Positions 14,685 to 23,134 of a DNA stretch of 23,135 bases are shown here, one piece after another; positions within the stretch are counted from its first letter, which is position 1, and each line of letters begins with the position of its first letter. Location of the stretch: the NCBI GenBank assembly GCA_964600045.1, contig CAZRHS010000024.1, positions 1-23,135 of the forward strand, written 5' to 3'. A program made the position numbers and the translations under genes. The notes under the pieces were generated by a model. It was not told the origin of the DNA. It worked only from the letters and a program-made list of their open reading frames with translations, and ran no database searches. This stretch comes from Phil1 sp964600045 (GTDB lineage: Bacteria > Bacillota > Clostridia > Christensenellales > CAG-138).

Positions 14685-14715
14685 AGCGCCCGTGAGAAAT
14701 CGCGGGCGCTTTTTC
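14685..14715 (+). terminator. Terminator of infC-rpmI-rplT
   Basis: AGCGCCCG (14685-14692) pairs perfectly with CGGGCGCT (14703-14710), followed by a T run. It lies 16 nt after the rplT stop. Confidence 0.92.
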
Positions 14716-14719
14716 GCAT

Positions 14720-14746
14720 AAAAAATGAGGGCGGTTGCCCGCCCCC
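14720..14746 (-). terminator. Terminator of hpf
   Basis: On the minus strand the 6-bp stem GGGCGG/CCGCCC (14739-14744 with 14729-14734) and 4-nt loop is followed by six T (14720-14725). It begins 14 nt after the hpf stop, back to back with the rplT terminator. Confidence 0.85.
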
Positions 14747-14760
14747 ATATTAACCTGTGA

Positions 14761-15303
14761 TCAGCATTCGGGTTCGATAAGGCCGTAGTTGCCGTCCTTG
14801 CGCTTATAGATAACGTTTATCTGGTTGGTTTCGCCGTTTGTGAACATATAGAAGGAATGGCCCAGCATTTCAAGCTGAAGCATTGCCTCGTCAACCGTCA
14901 TGGGCTTTATGTCGAAGCGCTTAATTTTAACAACCTTTGCCGTTTCCTCATCAAGATCATCCTTTGAGAAGGAATCGGAATATACCGGCTCGGGAGCGCG
15001 GAAGGCGCCGGCCCTAAGGTTCTTTTCAAGTTTGGTGCGGTGGCGCACTATCTGCTTTTCCAGTTTGCTTAATACGTTGTCTACAGAGGCGTACATATCG
15101 CCGGTGGTTTCCTCGCCGCGAATTATGCCGCCCGCATAGGGTATTGTGACTTCAACAATGTGGCGGTTGCGCTCTACGCTGAGCGTAACATGCGCCTGCG
15201 TGTCTTCCGGAAAGTACTTGTCAAGCTTGCTTACCTTTTTGTTGATAAGATTCTCCAGGTAATCAGATACTTCGATGTTTTTTCCGCTGATCGTTATAAT
15301 CAT
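14761..15303 (-). CDS. hpf: Ribosome hibernation promoting factor, long form
   Basis: A 180-aa long HPF, which drives 70S ribosomes into inactive 100S dimers when growth slows. The N-terminal domain (MIITISGKNIEVSDYLENLINKKVSKLDKYF to about residue 95) is the S30AE/RaiA ribosome-binding fold. After a variable acidic linker the C-terminal domain KIKRFDIKPMTVDEAMLQLEMLGHSFYMFTNGET-QINVIYKRKDGNYGLIEP is the dimerisation module that marks the long form. GGGG lies 8 nt before the ATG. Monocistronic with its own terminator, and next to the L20 operon. Confidence 0.95.
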   Translation of the reverse strand: MIITISGKNIEVSDYLENLINKKVSKLDKYFPEDTQAHVTLSVERNRHIVEVTIPYAGGIIRGEETTGDMYASVDNVLSKLEKQIVRHRTKLEKNLRAGAFRAPEPVYSDSFSKDDLDEETAKVVKIKRFDIKPMTVDEAMLQLEMLGHSFYMFTNGETNQINVIYKRKDGNYGLIEPEC

Positions 15304-15365
15304 CTTTCTTACCCCTTTCCCGCGGCCCTGTGATGTGATGACCGCTCATATTATTTCTTTCGCTC

Positions 15366-15374
15366 ACTATACCA
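15366..15374 (-). promoter_or_regulatory. Extended -10 promoter element for hpf
   Basis: The minus strand reads TGG-TATAGT at 15374-15366, an extended -10 element about 60 nt before the hpf start. No good -35 was found at 17 nt, so a stress sigma factor or activator is possible. Confidence 0.4.
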
Positions 15375-15445
15375 TATTTTCCTGCATAAAGGTGTAAATT
15401 AAGGGGACAAATTTGTGAAAACTTAGCGGCGCGCCCTTGCGGCCG

Positions 15446-15475
15446 TTGGCGTTTTTGGCCGATACATGGTATTAT
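15446..15475 (+). promoter_or_regulatory. Promoter for the PhzF-family gene
   Basis: TTGGCG (15446-15451), 18-nt spacer, TATTAT (15470-15475) preceded by TGG (extended -10). Located 30 nt before the start codon. Confidence 0.5.
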
Positions 15476-15505
15476 ATTGCCATAAATTATGGAGGTTATG
15501 ATGCC

Positions 15506-16342
15506 ATGAAACCTGTAACAGTAGATGCTTTTTCTTCCGTTCCGTTCGGCGGGAATCCGGCGGGTGTAGCAATATACGATAAAGAACTTCCATGTGAGGA
15601 AGAGATGCGCGCTGTTGCCGCAAAAATGGGATACAGCGAAACGGCGTTTATATTGCCGCTTGGCGAAAACCGGTTTCGTGTGCGCTACTTTACCCCGGTT
15701 GAGGAGGTTCCCCTCTGCGGCCACGCAACGGTAGGTTCGTTCGCGTATATGCTTAAAGAAGGCCTTATTGAAGAAGGAAAAAGCTATGTTGCCCAAACCG
15801 GCGCCGGGGACATAAACGTGGATATATCCGGTGGCCTCGTGTGGCTTGATATGGCGGAACCAAAGGAACTTGTTTTCTTAAATGATGAGGATACGCGTGA
15901 GCTTGCCGCGGCTTACGGCATAAGCGCCGCCGATATGGGCAAATTCAAGCCCGCCATATCAAACAGCGGCCTTGCCGATATTATGATGCCAGTAAAAAAT
16001 GCCGACCTTCTCAATTCGCTTAACGGCAATATGCAGGCCATATCACTTCTTTCAAAAAAGCTTAATGTTACGGGTGTGCATGCATTTTGCCTTGAGGAGG
16101 ACGCGGTGCATTGCCGCAACTATGCCCCGCTTTACGGCATAGACGAGGAGGCGGCAACGGGCACGTCAACCGGCGCGCTCACATTTTATCTTTATAAGCA
16201 CGGAATAATAAAGAGCGGCAAAACAAATCTTTTCATACAGGGCGAGGCCATGGGCAAACCATCGCGCATATATTCGCGCCTTGAGGATAAGAACGGAAAG
16301 ATAAGCGTGCGCGTGGGCGGAAGCGGCTGCGTAAGGCAGTAA
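15506..16342 (+). CDS. PhzF family phenazine biosynthesis-like isomerase/epimerase
   Basis: A 278-aa member of the PhzF / diaminopimelate-epimerase fold. Landmarks are VTVDAFSSVPFGGNPAGVAIYD at the N-terminus, GYSETAFI with catalytic glutamate E45, FTPVEEVPLCGHATVGSFAYML (residues 62-83) and, in the second half, GIDEEAATGTSTGALTFYL. The frame opens 23 codons earlier, but GGAGG lies 10 nt before the ATG at 15506 and homology starts there. No phenazine or secondary-metabolite genes are nearby, so this is one of the many PhzF-like proteins of unknown substrate. Monocistronic; no terminator was seen before the next gene's promoter. Confidence 0.88.
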   Translation: MKPVTVDAFSSVPFGGNPAGVAIYDKELPCEEEMRAVAAKMGYSETAFILPLGENRFRVRYFTPVEEVPLCGHATVGSFAYMLKEGLIEEGKSYVAQTGAGDINVDISGGLVWLDMAEPKELVFLNDEDTRELAAAYGISAADMGKFKPAISNSGLADIMMPVKNADLLNSLNGNMQAISLLSKKLNVTGVHAFCLEEDAVHCRNYAPLYGIDEEAATGTSTGALTFYLYKHGIIKSGKTNLFIQGEAMGKPSRIYSRLEDKNGKISVRVGGSGCVRQ

Positions 16343-16369
16343 CGCGCACTACACATTGAAGCCTGTTTT

Positions 16370-16378
16370 TGGTATAAT
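16370..16378 (+). promoter_or_regulatory. Extended -10 promoter for Dabb-uvrB-uvrA
   Basis: TGG-TATAAT (16370-16378) is a consensus extended -10, 30 nt before the Dabb start. The -35 position (around 16350-16355) is poor. TTGAAG at 16356 is too close to serve. No LexA-type box was recognised. Confidence 0.55.
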
Positions 16379-16407
16379 AATATGATTATTTTATAAAGGA
16401 GCGCAGC

Positions 16408-16689
16408 ATGATAAAACACGTTGTTTGCCACCGCTATCGCGACAAGGCGGAGGCCTATAAAATAGCTCCCATGCTCAATTCCCTTATGGGCAAGGTGCCC
16501 TCATTAAGGAGCATGGAAACCGGCATAGATTTCATGGATTCCTCCCGCGCGTACCACATGGTGCTTATTGCCACGTTTGACGACAGGGCGGGTCTTGACG
16601 AATACGCAACCCATCCGGAGCACATGAAGGTGAAGGAATATATTCACAGCGTGCTTGAATCCTCTGTTTCGGTGGATTTTGAGTACTGA
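16408..16689 (+). CDS. Dabb family (stress-responsive A/B barrel) protein
   Basis: A 93-aa ferredoxin-like barrel protein of the Dabb family, with the typical pattern MIKHVVCHRY... at the start, LRSMETGIDF in the middle and MVLIATFDDRAGLDEYATHPEHMKVKEYI at the end. Members are small dimeric proteins, mostly of unknown function. AAGGAG lies 7 nt before the ATG. Its stop TGA overlaps the ATG of uvrB (TGATG at 16687-16691), so uvrB, which lacks its own clear ribosome-binding site, is probably translated by coupling. A link with DNA repair is suggested only by this arrangement. Confidence 0.85.
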   Translation: MIKHVVCHRYRDKAEAYKIAPMLNSLMGKVPSLRSMETGIDFMDSSRAYHMVLIATFDDRAGLDEYATHPEHMKVKEYIHSVLESSVSVDFEY

Positions 16690-18724
16690 TGGGCGAGTTT
16701 AAGGCCGTTACCCCCTTTGAACCGCGCGGAGATCAGCCCCAGGCCATAGAAAAGCTTGCCGAGGGTGTGCTTAAAGGCGACAGGCTCCAGGTGCTCAAGG
16801 GCGTTACGGGCAGCGGCAAAACATTTACGATGGCAAAGGTTATAGAGCGGGTTCAGAAGCCCACTCTTGTTATCGCGCACAATAAAACGCTCGCGGCTCA
16901 GCTTTGCGGGGAATTTAAGGAGTTTTTCCCGGACAGCGCCGTTGAGTACTTTGTGTCCTACTATGATTATTACCAGCGGAGGCCTATATCGCCTCTTCCG
17001 ATACATATATAGAAAAGGTTGCCACCGTAAACGACGAAATAGATAAGCTTAGGCTAAGCGCCACAAGCGCGCTTAACGAGCGGAAGGACGTTATAATAGT
17101 CGCCTCCGTTTCGTGCATATACGCATTGGGAGACCCTGAAGAGTATCTTAAACTTTCAGTATCCGTGCGCGAGGGCATGCGCATGGAGCGCGACGATTTG
17201 CTGAAAAGACTTGTGGATATTCAGTACCAGCGCAGCGAGTTTGATTTTAATCGCGGCAACTTTCGCGTAAAGGGCGACACGGTGGACGTTATGCCCGCAA
17301 ACTGGAGCGACAAGGCGCTGAGGATTAGCTTTTTCGGCGATGAAATAGAGCGCATAAGCGAAATAAACGCCCTTACCGGCCAAACGATTACGGATAGAAG
17401 CCACGCCGCCATATTCCCGGCCACGCATTACGTTACCGGCAGGGATAAGCTTGAGGCAAGCATTGGCGACATAGAAGCGGATATGCAGAAGCGCGTTGCG
17501 GAATTCAATGCCGAGGGCAAGCTGCTTGAGGCGCAAAGAATAGCCCAGCGCACGGAATACGATATAGAAATGATGCGGGAAATAGGCTACTGCCAGGGAA
17601 TAGAGAATTATTCCCGGTATTTTGACGGCAGAAAGCCCGGCCAGCCGCCTTTTACGCTGCTTGATTATTTTCCCGATGATTTTCTTATGTTCATAGACGA
17701 AAGCCATGTTACCCTGCCGCAGATACGCGGCATGTACGCGGGCGACTATTCGCGAAAAAAGGAGCTTGTGGAATATGGGTTCCGCCTGCCCGCCGCGTTT
17801 GACAACCGCCCGTTAAGATACGAGGAATTTGAAAAGCGCATAAATCAGCTTATATGCGTATCCGCAACGCCCGGCCAGTACGAAACGGACAACGCCTCCC
17901 AGGTTGTGGAGCAGATAATTCGCCCCACGGGTTTGCTTGATCCGGAAATAACCGTGCGCCCGGTAGATGGTCAAATAGACGATCTTTTAAGCGAGGTTAA
18001 ACTGATGGCGCAAAAAGGGTACCGCACCCTTGCCACAACGCTTACCAAGCGCATGGCGGAAACGCTTACCGAATATCTTGATTCAATGGGCGTGCGCGTA
18101 AGGTATATGCACAGCGATATAGAAACCATAGAGCGCATGGAGATAATAAGGGATTTAAGGCTTGGTGAGTTCGATGTGCTTGTGGGCATAAACCTTTTAA
18201 GAGAGGGCCTCGATTTGCCGGAGGTTGGCCTTGTGGCAATACTTGACGCTGATAAAGAGGGCTTTTTGAGGAGCGCCACAAGCCTTATCCAAACAATAGG
18301 CCGCGCGGCAAGAAACGTGGACGGGCGCGTAATAATGTATGCCGACGAGATAACGCCTTCCATGCGCGAGGCCATAGACGAAACGAACTATCGCCGCGAA
18401 AAGCAGCGCGCGTTCAATGAGCAGCACGGCATAACGCCGCAGAGCGTAAAGAAGGAAATACGCAACGTGCTTGAAATTTCGCATAAGTCGGGCAGCGAAA
18501 AGAGCGGCATATCCCCTGAGGAGCTTGAAAAGCGCAAGGATATTCTGCAGCAGCAGATGCGCCAGGCCGCGGCGGAGCTTGATTTTGAAACGGCGGCTAA
18601 GCTGAGGGACGAGCTGTTTGAGCTTACCGGCCAGAACGCGGGGGCCGTAAAGCCCGCGCCCGGCACAATAGGCAGCGCGCGCCGCAACAAGGGACGCGGA
18701 CGCAAATCGCCAAAGCGCAAATAA
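16689..18724 (+). pseudogene. uvrB: UvrB excinuclease subunit, interrupted by a one-base frameshift
   Basis: UvrB is the DNA-damage verification helicase of nucleotide excision repair, loaded by UvrA. The first frame (16689-17012, 107 aa) carries Walker A GVTGSGKT (38-45) and runs to SYYDYYQ (Q96), then turns to nonsense and stops. The expected continuation PEAYIASSDTYIEKV is in another frame from 16979: the sequence has CAG-CG-GAG where CAG-CCG-GAG is needed, so one C is missing at about 16977. The second frame is open to 18724 and holds DESH (337-340 in the repaired numbering), helicase motifs (TLTKRMAETL, HSDIETIERM, INLLREGLDLPEVGLVAILDADKEGFLRS, QTIGRAARN) and the C-terminal UVR domain. 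Repaired length would be 678 aa, normal for UvrB. An ATG at 17126 could restart only a helicase-dead fragment. Recent mutation or sequencing error; everything else looks functional. Confidence 0.93.
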
Positions 18725-18754
18725 GCGGCGGCGAACGGAACGGAAGAAGAATAT

Positions 18755-21589
18755 ATGAAGGACGAAATAGTAATACGCGGGGCAAGGGAGCACAATCTTA
18801 AAAACGTGAACCTTACCATACCGCGGGACAAGTTAATAGTTTTTACCGGGCTTTCGGGCAGCGGCAAATCAAGCCTTGCGTTTGATACGATTTATGCGGA
18901 AGGGCAAAGACGATACGTTGAATCCCTTTCCTCATACGCCAGGCAGTTTTTGGGCCAGATGGAAAAGCCGGATGTGGACACGATAGAGGGCCTTTCTCCC
19001 GCCATATCCATAGACCAGAAAAGCACAAGCAACAACCCCCGCTCAACCGTGGGAACGGTAACCGAAATACACGATTATTTAAGGCTGCTTTACGCGCGCA
19101 TAGGCATACCGCATTGCCCAAAGTGCGGCAGAGTAATCCGCAGGCAGAGCGTGGACGAGGTTGTGGAGCAGGTAATGGCGTTTGGCGAGGGCGCGAGGGT
19201 GCAGATAATAGCCCCCGCCGTGCGCGGCAGAAAGGGCGAGCACGTAAAGCTGCTTGAGCAGATACAGAAGGATGGCTATGTTCGCGTTAAGGTTGACGGA
19301 ACGGTATATGATATAGCGGATGTGCCTAAGCTTGATAAAAAGGTTAAGCACACAATAGACGTTATAGTGGATCGCGTTGTGGTGCGGCCGGGAGCGGAAA
19401 GCAGGCTTGCGGGCTCTCTTGAAACGGCGTTCGCGTTCGGTGCGGGCCTTGCAAAGGTTGAGCATGGCGGCGAGGAGCAGCTTTTCAGCGAAAACTATGC
19501 CTGCCCGGACTGCGGAGTGAGCATAGAGGAGCTTACCCCGCGCATGTTCAGCTTCAATAATCCATACGGTGCGTGCCCAACCTGCTCCGGCCTTGGCTCA
19601 CTTATGAAAATAGATCCGGCGCTTGTTGTGCCCAATGAGGAGCTTTCGTTAAGGCAGGGCGCCATAACCGTAACCGGCTGGCAGAGCACTAACGAAACAG
19701 GTATAGCGGGCATGTATTTTGCCGCGCTCGGCGAAAAATACGGCTTTACAATCAATACTCCCTTTAAGGAGCTTAGCGAGGATGCGCGCAATGCCCTGCT
19801 TTACGGCACCGGCAGCGAGCGCATACATATAGAATATCGCCGCGAATTCGGCGAGGGCAGCTACGATTCCCCCTTTGAGGGCATTATTCCAAACCTTGAG
19901 CGCAGATACAGGGAAACCCAGTCCGAGTTCATGAAGCGCGAAATAGAGGAATATATGGCCAATATTCCCTGCCCGGACTGCAAGGGCAAGCGCCTTAAAA
20001 AAGAAAGCCTTGCCGTAACCGTGGGCGGCATGAACATAGCGGAATTGAGCGACATGACCGTTCGCCGCGCAAGGGAAAAGCTTGCCTCTCTTGAACTTAA
20101 CAAAACCGAGGAATTGATAGCCGGCCGTATACTTAAGGAAATCGATTCCCGCCTGGGCTTCCTTATAAGCGTTGGCCTTGATTACCTTACGCTGTCCCGC
20201 GCGGCGGCAACGCTTTCGGGCGGCGAGGCGCAGCGCATACGCCTTGCCACGCAGATAGGTTCAAGCCTTGTAGGCGTTCTGTATATTCTGGATGAGCCGA
20301 GCATAGGCCTTCATCAGCGCGACAACGCCAAGCTTATTTCAACCCTTAAAAATATGCGCGACCTTGGAAATACGCTTATAGTTGTTGAGCACGATGAAGA
20401 AACCATGCTTAACGCGGACTATATCGTGGATATAGGCCCCGGCCCCGGCGAGCACGGGGGAGAGGTTGTTTTCGCGGGAACGCCCGAGGAAATACTGAAG
20501 GACGAAAAATCCATAACAGGCAAATATCTTTCCGGGCGTGAATACATTGCCGTTCCCGCAAAGCGGCGCGAAACGGGCGAAAACTGGCTCAGCATACGCG
20601 GCGCCCGCGCGAACAACCTGAAAAACGTGAATGTGGATATACCCCTTGGCGTATTCACCTGCGTAACCGGCGTATCCGGCAGCGGCAAATCAAGCCTTGT
20701 GAATGAGGTGCTCAAAAAAACGCTGCTTAGGGATCTTAACCGCGCCCGCACAAAGCCCGGCGATTACGATTCAATAGAGGGCATAGACAAGCTTGATAAG
20801 GTAATAGATATTGACCAGTCCCCCATAGGGCGCACGCCAAGGAGCAATCCCGCCACGTATACCGGCCTTTTCGATTTGATTCGCGACGTGTTCGCGCAAA
20901 CGCCGGACGCCAAAATGCGCGGCTATACAAACGGCCGCTTCAGCTTTAATGTAAAGGGCGGGCGGTGCGAGGCCTGCCGCGGTGACGGTATACTTAAAAT
21001 AGAAATGCACTTTTTGCCGGATATATATGTTCCGTGCGAGGTTTGCGGCGGCAAGCGGTATAACAGGGAAACGCTTGAGGTAAAATATAAGGGCAAAACC
21101 ATATCCGATGTGCTTGATATGACCGTTGAGGAAGCGCTCAGGTTCTTTGCCCCGCTTCCGAAGCTTGCGCGCAAGCTGCAAACGCTTTATGATGTAGGCT
21201 TAGGATATATAAAGCTTGGCCAGTCATCAACCACGCTTTCGGGCGGCGAGGCGCAGCGGGTTAAGCTCGCTACCGAGCTTGCCAGGCGGGATACCGGAAG
21301 AACGCTTTATGTGCTTGATGAGCCCACAACCGGCCTGCATACGGATGACGTAAAGCGGCTTATAGCCATTCTGCAGCGCCTGTGCGACGGCGGCAGCACG
21401 GTTGTTGTAATAGAGCATAATCTGGACGTTATAAAAACGGCGGATTACATAATAGATCTTGGGCCCGAGGGCGGAGATATGGGCGGCACGGTGGTTTGCA
21501 CCGGAACGCCGGAGCAGGTGGCGCAGTGCGAAAAAAGCTACACCGGCATTTACTTAAAGCCCATGCTTGAAAAGGGCAAACACGAATAA
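18755..21589 (+). CDS. uvrA: Excinuclease ABC subunit UvrA
   Basis: A 944-aa tandem ABC ATPase that scans DNA for bulky lesions and loads UvrB. Walker A motifs are GLSGSGKSS (32-40) and, in the second half, GVSGSGKSS. Both signature motifs (LSGGEAQRIRLA and LSGGEAQRVKLATE) and both Walker B segments (LYILDEPSIGLHQRDN, LYVLDEPTTGLHTDD) are present. Zinc modules appear as CPDCG..CPTCSG and CEACRGDG..CEVCGGKRYN. The UvrB-binding and insertion regions are complete. Only a weak GGAAGAAG precedes the ATG, 30 nt after the uvrB stop. Co-transcribed with Dabb and uvrB; uvrC is not in the window. Confidence 0.97.
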   Translation: MKDEIVIRGAREHNLKNVNLTIPRDKLIVFTGLSGSGKSSLAFDTIYAEGQRRYVESLSSYARQFLGQMEKPDVDTIEGLSPAISIDQKSTSNNPRSTVGTVTEIHDYLRLLYARIGIPHCPKCGRVIRRQSVDEVVEQVMAFGEGARVQIIAPAVRGRKGEHVKLLEQIQKDGYVRVKVDGTVYDIADVPKLDKKVKHTIDVIVDRVVVRPGAESRLAGSLETAFAFGAGLAKVEHGGEEQLFSENYACPDCGVSIEELTPRMFSFNNPYGACPTCSGLGSLMKIDPALVVPNEELSLRQGAITVTGWQSTNETGIAGMYFAALGEKYGFTINTPFKELSEDARNALLYGTGSERIHIEYRREFGEGSYDSPFEGIIPNLERRYRETQSEFMKREIEEYMANIPCPDCKGKRLKKESLAVTVGGMNIAELSDMTVRRAREKLASLELNKTEELIAGRILKEIDSRLGFLISVGLDYLTLSRAAATLSGGEAQRIRLATQIGSSLVGVLYILDEPSIGLHQRDNAKLISTLKNMRDLGNTLIVVEHDEETMLNADYIVDIGPGPGEHGGEVVFAGTPEEILKDEKSITGKYLSGREYIAVPAKRRETGENWLSIRGARANNLKNVNVDIPLGVFTCVTGVSGSGKSSLVNEVLKKTLLRDLNRARTKPGDYDSIEGIDKLDKVIDIDQSPIGRTPRSNPATYTGLFDLIRDVFAQTPDAKMRGYTNGRFSFNVKGGRCEACRGDGILKIEMHFLPDIYVPCEVCGGKRYNRETLEVKYKGKTISDVLDMTVEEALRFFAPLPKLARKLQTLYDVGLGYIKLGQSSTTLSGGEAQRVKLATELARRDTGRTLYVLDEPTTGLHTDDVKRLIAILQRLCDGGSTVVVIEHNLDVIKTADYIIDLGPEGGDMGGTVVCTGTPEQVAQCEKSYTGIYLKPMLEKGKHE

Positions 21590-21621
21590 TCATAATAAAT
21601 CGGCTGGGAGGATACGAACCG

Positions 21622-22350
21622 ATGGACAGCGGCATGACAAACTGGTACAAGGCGGCGCAGAAACGCTATTCCGTAAGAAGATACAGGCAGGAGCCTAGCC
21701 TTGAGGATATGCTTGCGCTTGAAAGCGCGGCGGCATCGCTTAGCGTGCGCGGGGTGCGCATAGCGGTTGGCATTGAGCAAAAGGTGTTTTCCGGCATACT
21801 CGGCTCCCGCATAAAGGGAACGAGCGCGTTCGCCGCGTTTGTAACAAGCAACGGCGACGAAACATCCTTGGGCTACCTGGGCGAGGCGTTCATACTTGAA
21901 TGCACTTCTCTGGGCCTTGGCACGTGCTGGCTCGGCGCCAATTTCAACCGCTCCGCCGCAAGCAATACAATAAACCTCAAAAAAGGCGAGAAGATAGTTT
22001 GCGTAACACCTATAGGCGTTGCGGACGAGCCCTTTGTGCGCAGAAAGCGCCGCGGCGTGGCGGAGCTTACGTGGCTTGACGATGAGGAGTTTGAGCAGCT
22101 GCCCGCCTGGCAGAGGAGCGCCGTGCAGTGCGCCATACTTGCCCCCAGCGCCGTGAATAAGCAGCCCTATGAGCTCATTCCCGAAAACGGCGGCATAACC
22201 GTTGCCGACGGCGGCAATAACTTTGGTTTCGGCAAGGTGGACAGGGGCATTGTTATGCTGCATATAGAGCTTGGCGCGGCGGCGGAGGGCGTGCGCGGCG
22301 CGTGGCATAAGCACGGGGACGACATGTGCTTTATGCCGGAAAATGAATAA
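21622..22350 (+). CDS. Nitroreductase-family flavoprotein, TM1586-like
   Basis: A 242-aa protein built like the TM1586-type putative nitroreductases, FMN-binding oxidoreductases with two pseudo-symmetric halves. RYSVRRYRQEPSLEDMLALE near the N-terminus is the usual flavin-binding entry. GYLGEAFILECTSLGLGTCWLGANFNRSAA and AVQCAILAPSAVNKQPYELIPENGGI are further family segments. GGGAGG lies 10 nt before the ATG at 21622. It follows uvrA by 32 nt without a terminator, so it may be read from the same transcript, and precedes rex. The physiological substrate is unknown. Confidence 0.8.
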   Translation: MDSGMTNWYKAAQKRYSVRRYRQEPSLEDMLALESAAASLSVRGVRIAVGIEQKVFSGILGSRIKGTSAFAAFVTSNGDETSLGYLGEAFILECTSLGLGTCWLGANFNRSAASNTINLKKGEKIVCVTPIGVADEPFVRRKRRGVAELTWLDDEEFEQLPAWQRSAVQCAILAPSAVNKQPYELIPENGGITVADGGNNFGFGKVDRGIVMLHIELGAAAEGVRGAWHKHGDDMCFMPENE

Positions 22351-22377
22351 AACCAGGAATATTTATAAATAATGCCA

Positions 22378-22406
22378 TTGCGAAAGGCGAACAGTCGGAC
22401 TATAAT
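22378..22406 (+). promoter_or_regulatory. Promoter of rex
   Basis: TTGCGA (22378-22383), 17-nt spacer and consensus TATAAT (22401-22406). The leader to the rex ATG is about 40 nt. No full palindromic Rex operator was found over it; only GTGTGAATTAA (22431-22441) vaguely resembles a half-site. Confidence 0.7.
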
Positions 22407-22453
22407 ATAGTTTGAATCAGCATCACGTTGGTGTGAATTAATCGGAGGGATAT

Positions 22454-23083
22454 ATGGGCTTTAAGAGAGTGTCGGAAGCGGTAATCAGGCGCTTGCCGCG
22501 GTATTACAGGCATTTAACAATGCTTGAAAATAAGGGAGTTGAGCGCATAAGCAGCGAAAAGCTGGCGCAGCAGATGAACCTGAACGCGTCTCAGGTCAGG
22601 CAGGACTTTAACTGCTTTGGCGGATTCGGTCAGCAGGGATACGGCTACAATGTAAACAACCTTACCGGCGAGATAAAGCACATAATGGGCATAGACCGCA
22701 AGCATACCATTATAATAGTGGGCGCGGGCAACATAGGCCATGCGCTTACCAACTTCCCCGGCTTCGCGGATTCTGGCTTTGAGGTAAAGGCTCTCTTCGA
22801 TGTTAATGAGGACCTTATCGGAACCGAGATAAACGGCCATCCCGTACTTGACGTAAAAGAGATGGACGAATACATTCGCGAGAACGGCATAGACATAGGC
22901 GTTATCGCCGCCCGCCGCACCGCCGCGCAGGAAATAGCGGACAGGATGTGCGCCGCCGGCATCCGCGGCATATGGAACTTTGTGCCGCTGGATCTTACCA
23001 CCTCCGTGCCTATAGAAAACGTGCACCTCAGCGAAAGCCTCAGTACCCTCTCCTACAAAATAGAGCACGGCCTGCTGGACTGA
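22454..23083 (+). CDS. rex: Redox-sensing transcriptional repressor Rex
   Basis: Rex binds DNA as a dimer when NAD+/NADH is high and releases fermentation and respiration genes when NADH rises. The 209-aa protein has the N-terminal winged helix (VSEAVIRRLPRYYRHL, SSEKLAQQMNLNASQVRQDF) and the linker GGFGQQGYGYNV. Next come the Rossmann motif IIIVGAGNIG (GxGxxG at 90-95) and the C-terminal GIRGIWNFVPLDLTTSVPIENVHLSESLSTLSY, which contributes to the dimer domain swap. GGAGG lies 6 nt before the ATG. It has its own promoter and terminator. Targets are not visible here. Confidence 0.97.
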   Translation: MGFKRVSEAVIRRLPRYYRHLTMLENKGVERISSEKLAQQMNLNASQVRQDFNCFGGFGQQGYGYNVNNLTGEIKHIMGIDRKHTIIIVGAGNIGHALTNFPGFADSGFEVKALFDVNEDLIGTEINGHPVLDVKEMDEYIRENGIDIGVIAARRTAAQEIADRMCAAGIRGIWNFVPLDLTTSVPIENVHLSESLSTLSYKIEHGLLD

Positions 23084-23103
23084 AATCTGAATTAAAGCAA
23101 ACT

Positions 23104-23134
23104 AAAAGCGATTCCCACTTGGGAGTCGCTTTTT
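23104..23134 (+). terminator. Terminator of rex
   Basis: A 10-bp stem, AGCGATTCCC (23107-23116) with GGGAGTCGCT (23121-23130), one G-T pair and a 4-nt loop, followed by TTTT at the window edge. It begins about 20 nt after the rex stop. Confidence 0.9.

Noticed and set aside
15407..15416. Palindrome ACAAATTTGT between hpf and the PhzF gene
   Set aside because: A single 10-bp A/T-rich palindrome is expected by chance at this scale and matches no operator I can name. It is not a Rex site (TTGTTAA-N4-TTAACAA).
16976..16990. Programmed ribosomal frameshifting in uvrB
   Set aside because: There is no slippery heptamer, UvrB is not known to be recoded, and a simple missing C explains the data better. 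Kept only as a minor alternative in the finding.
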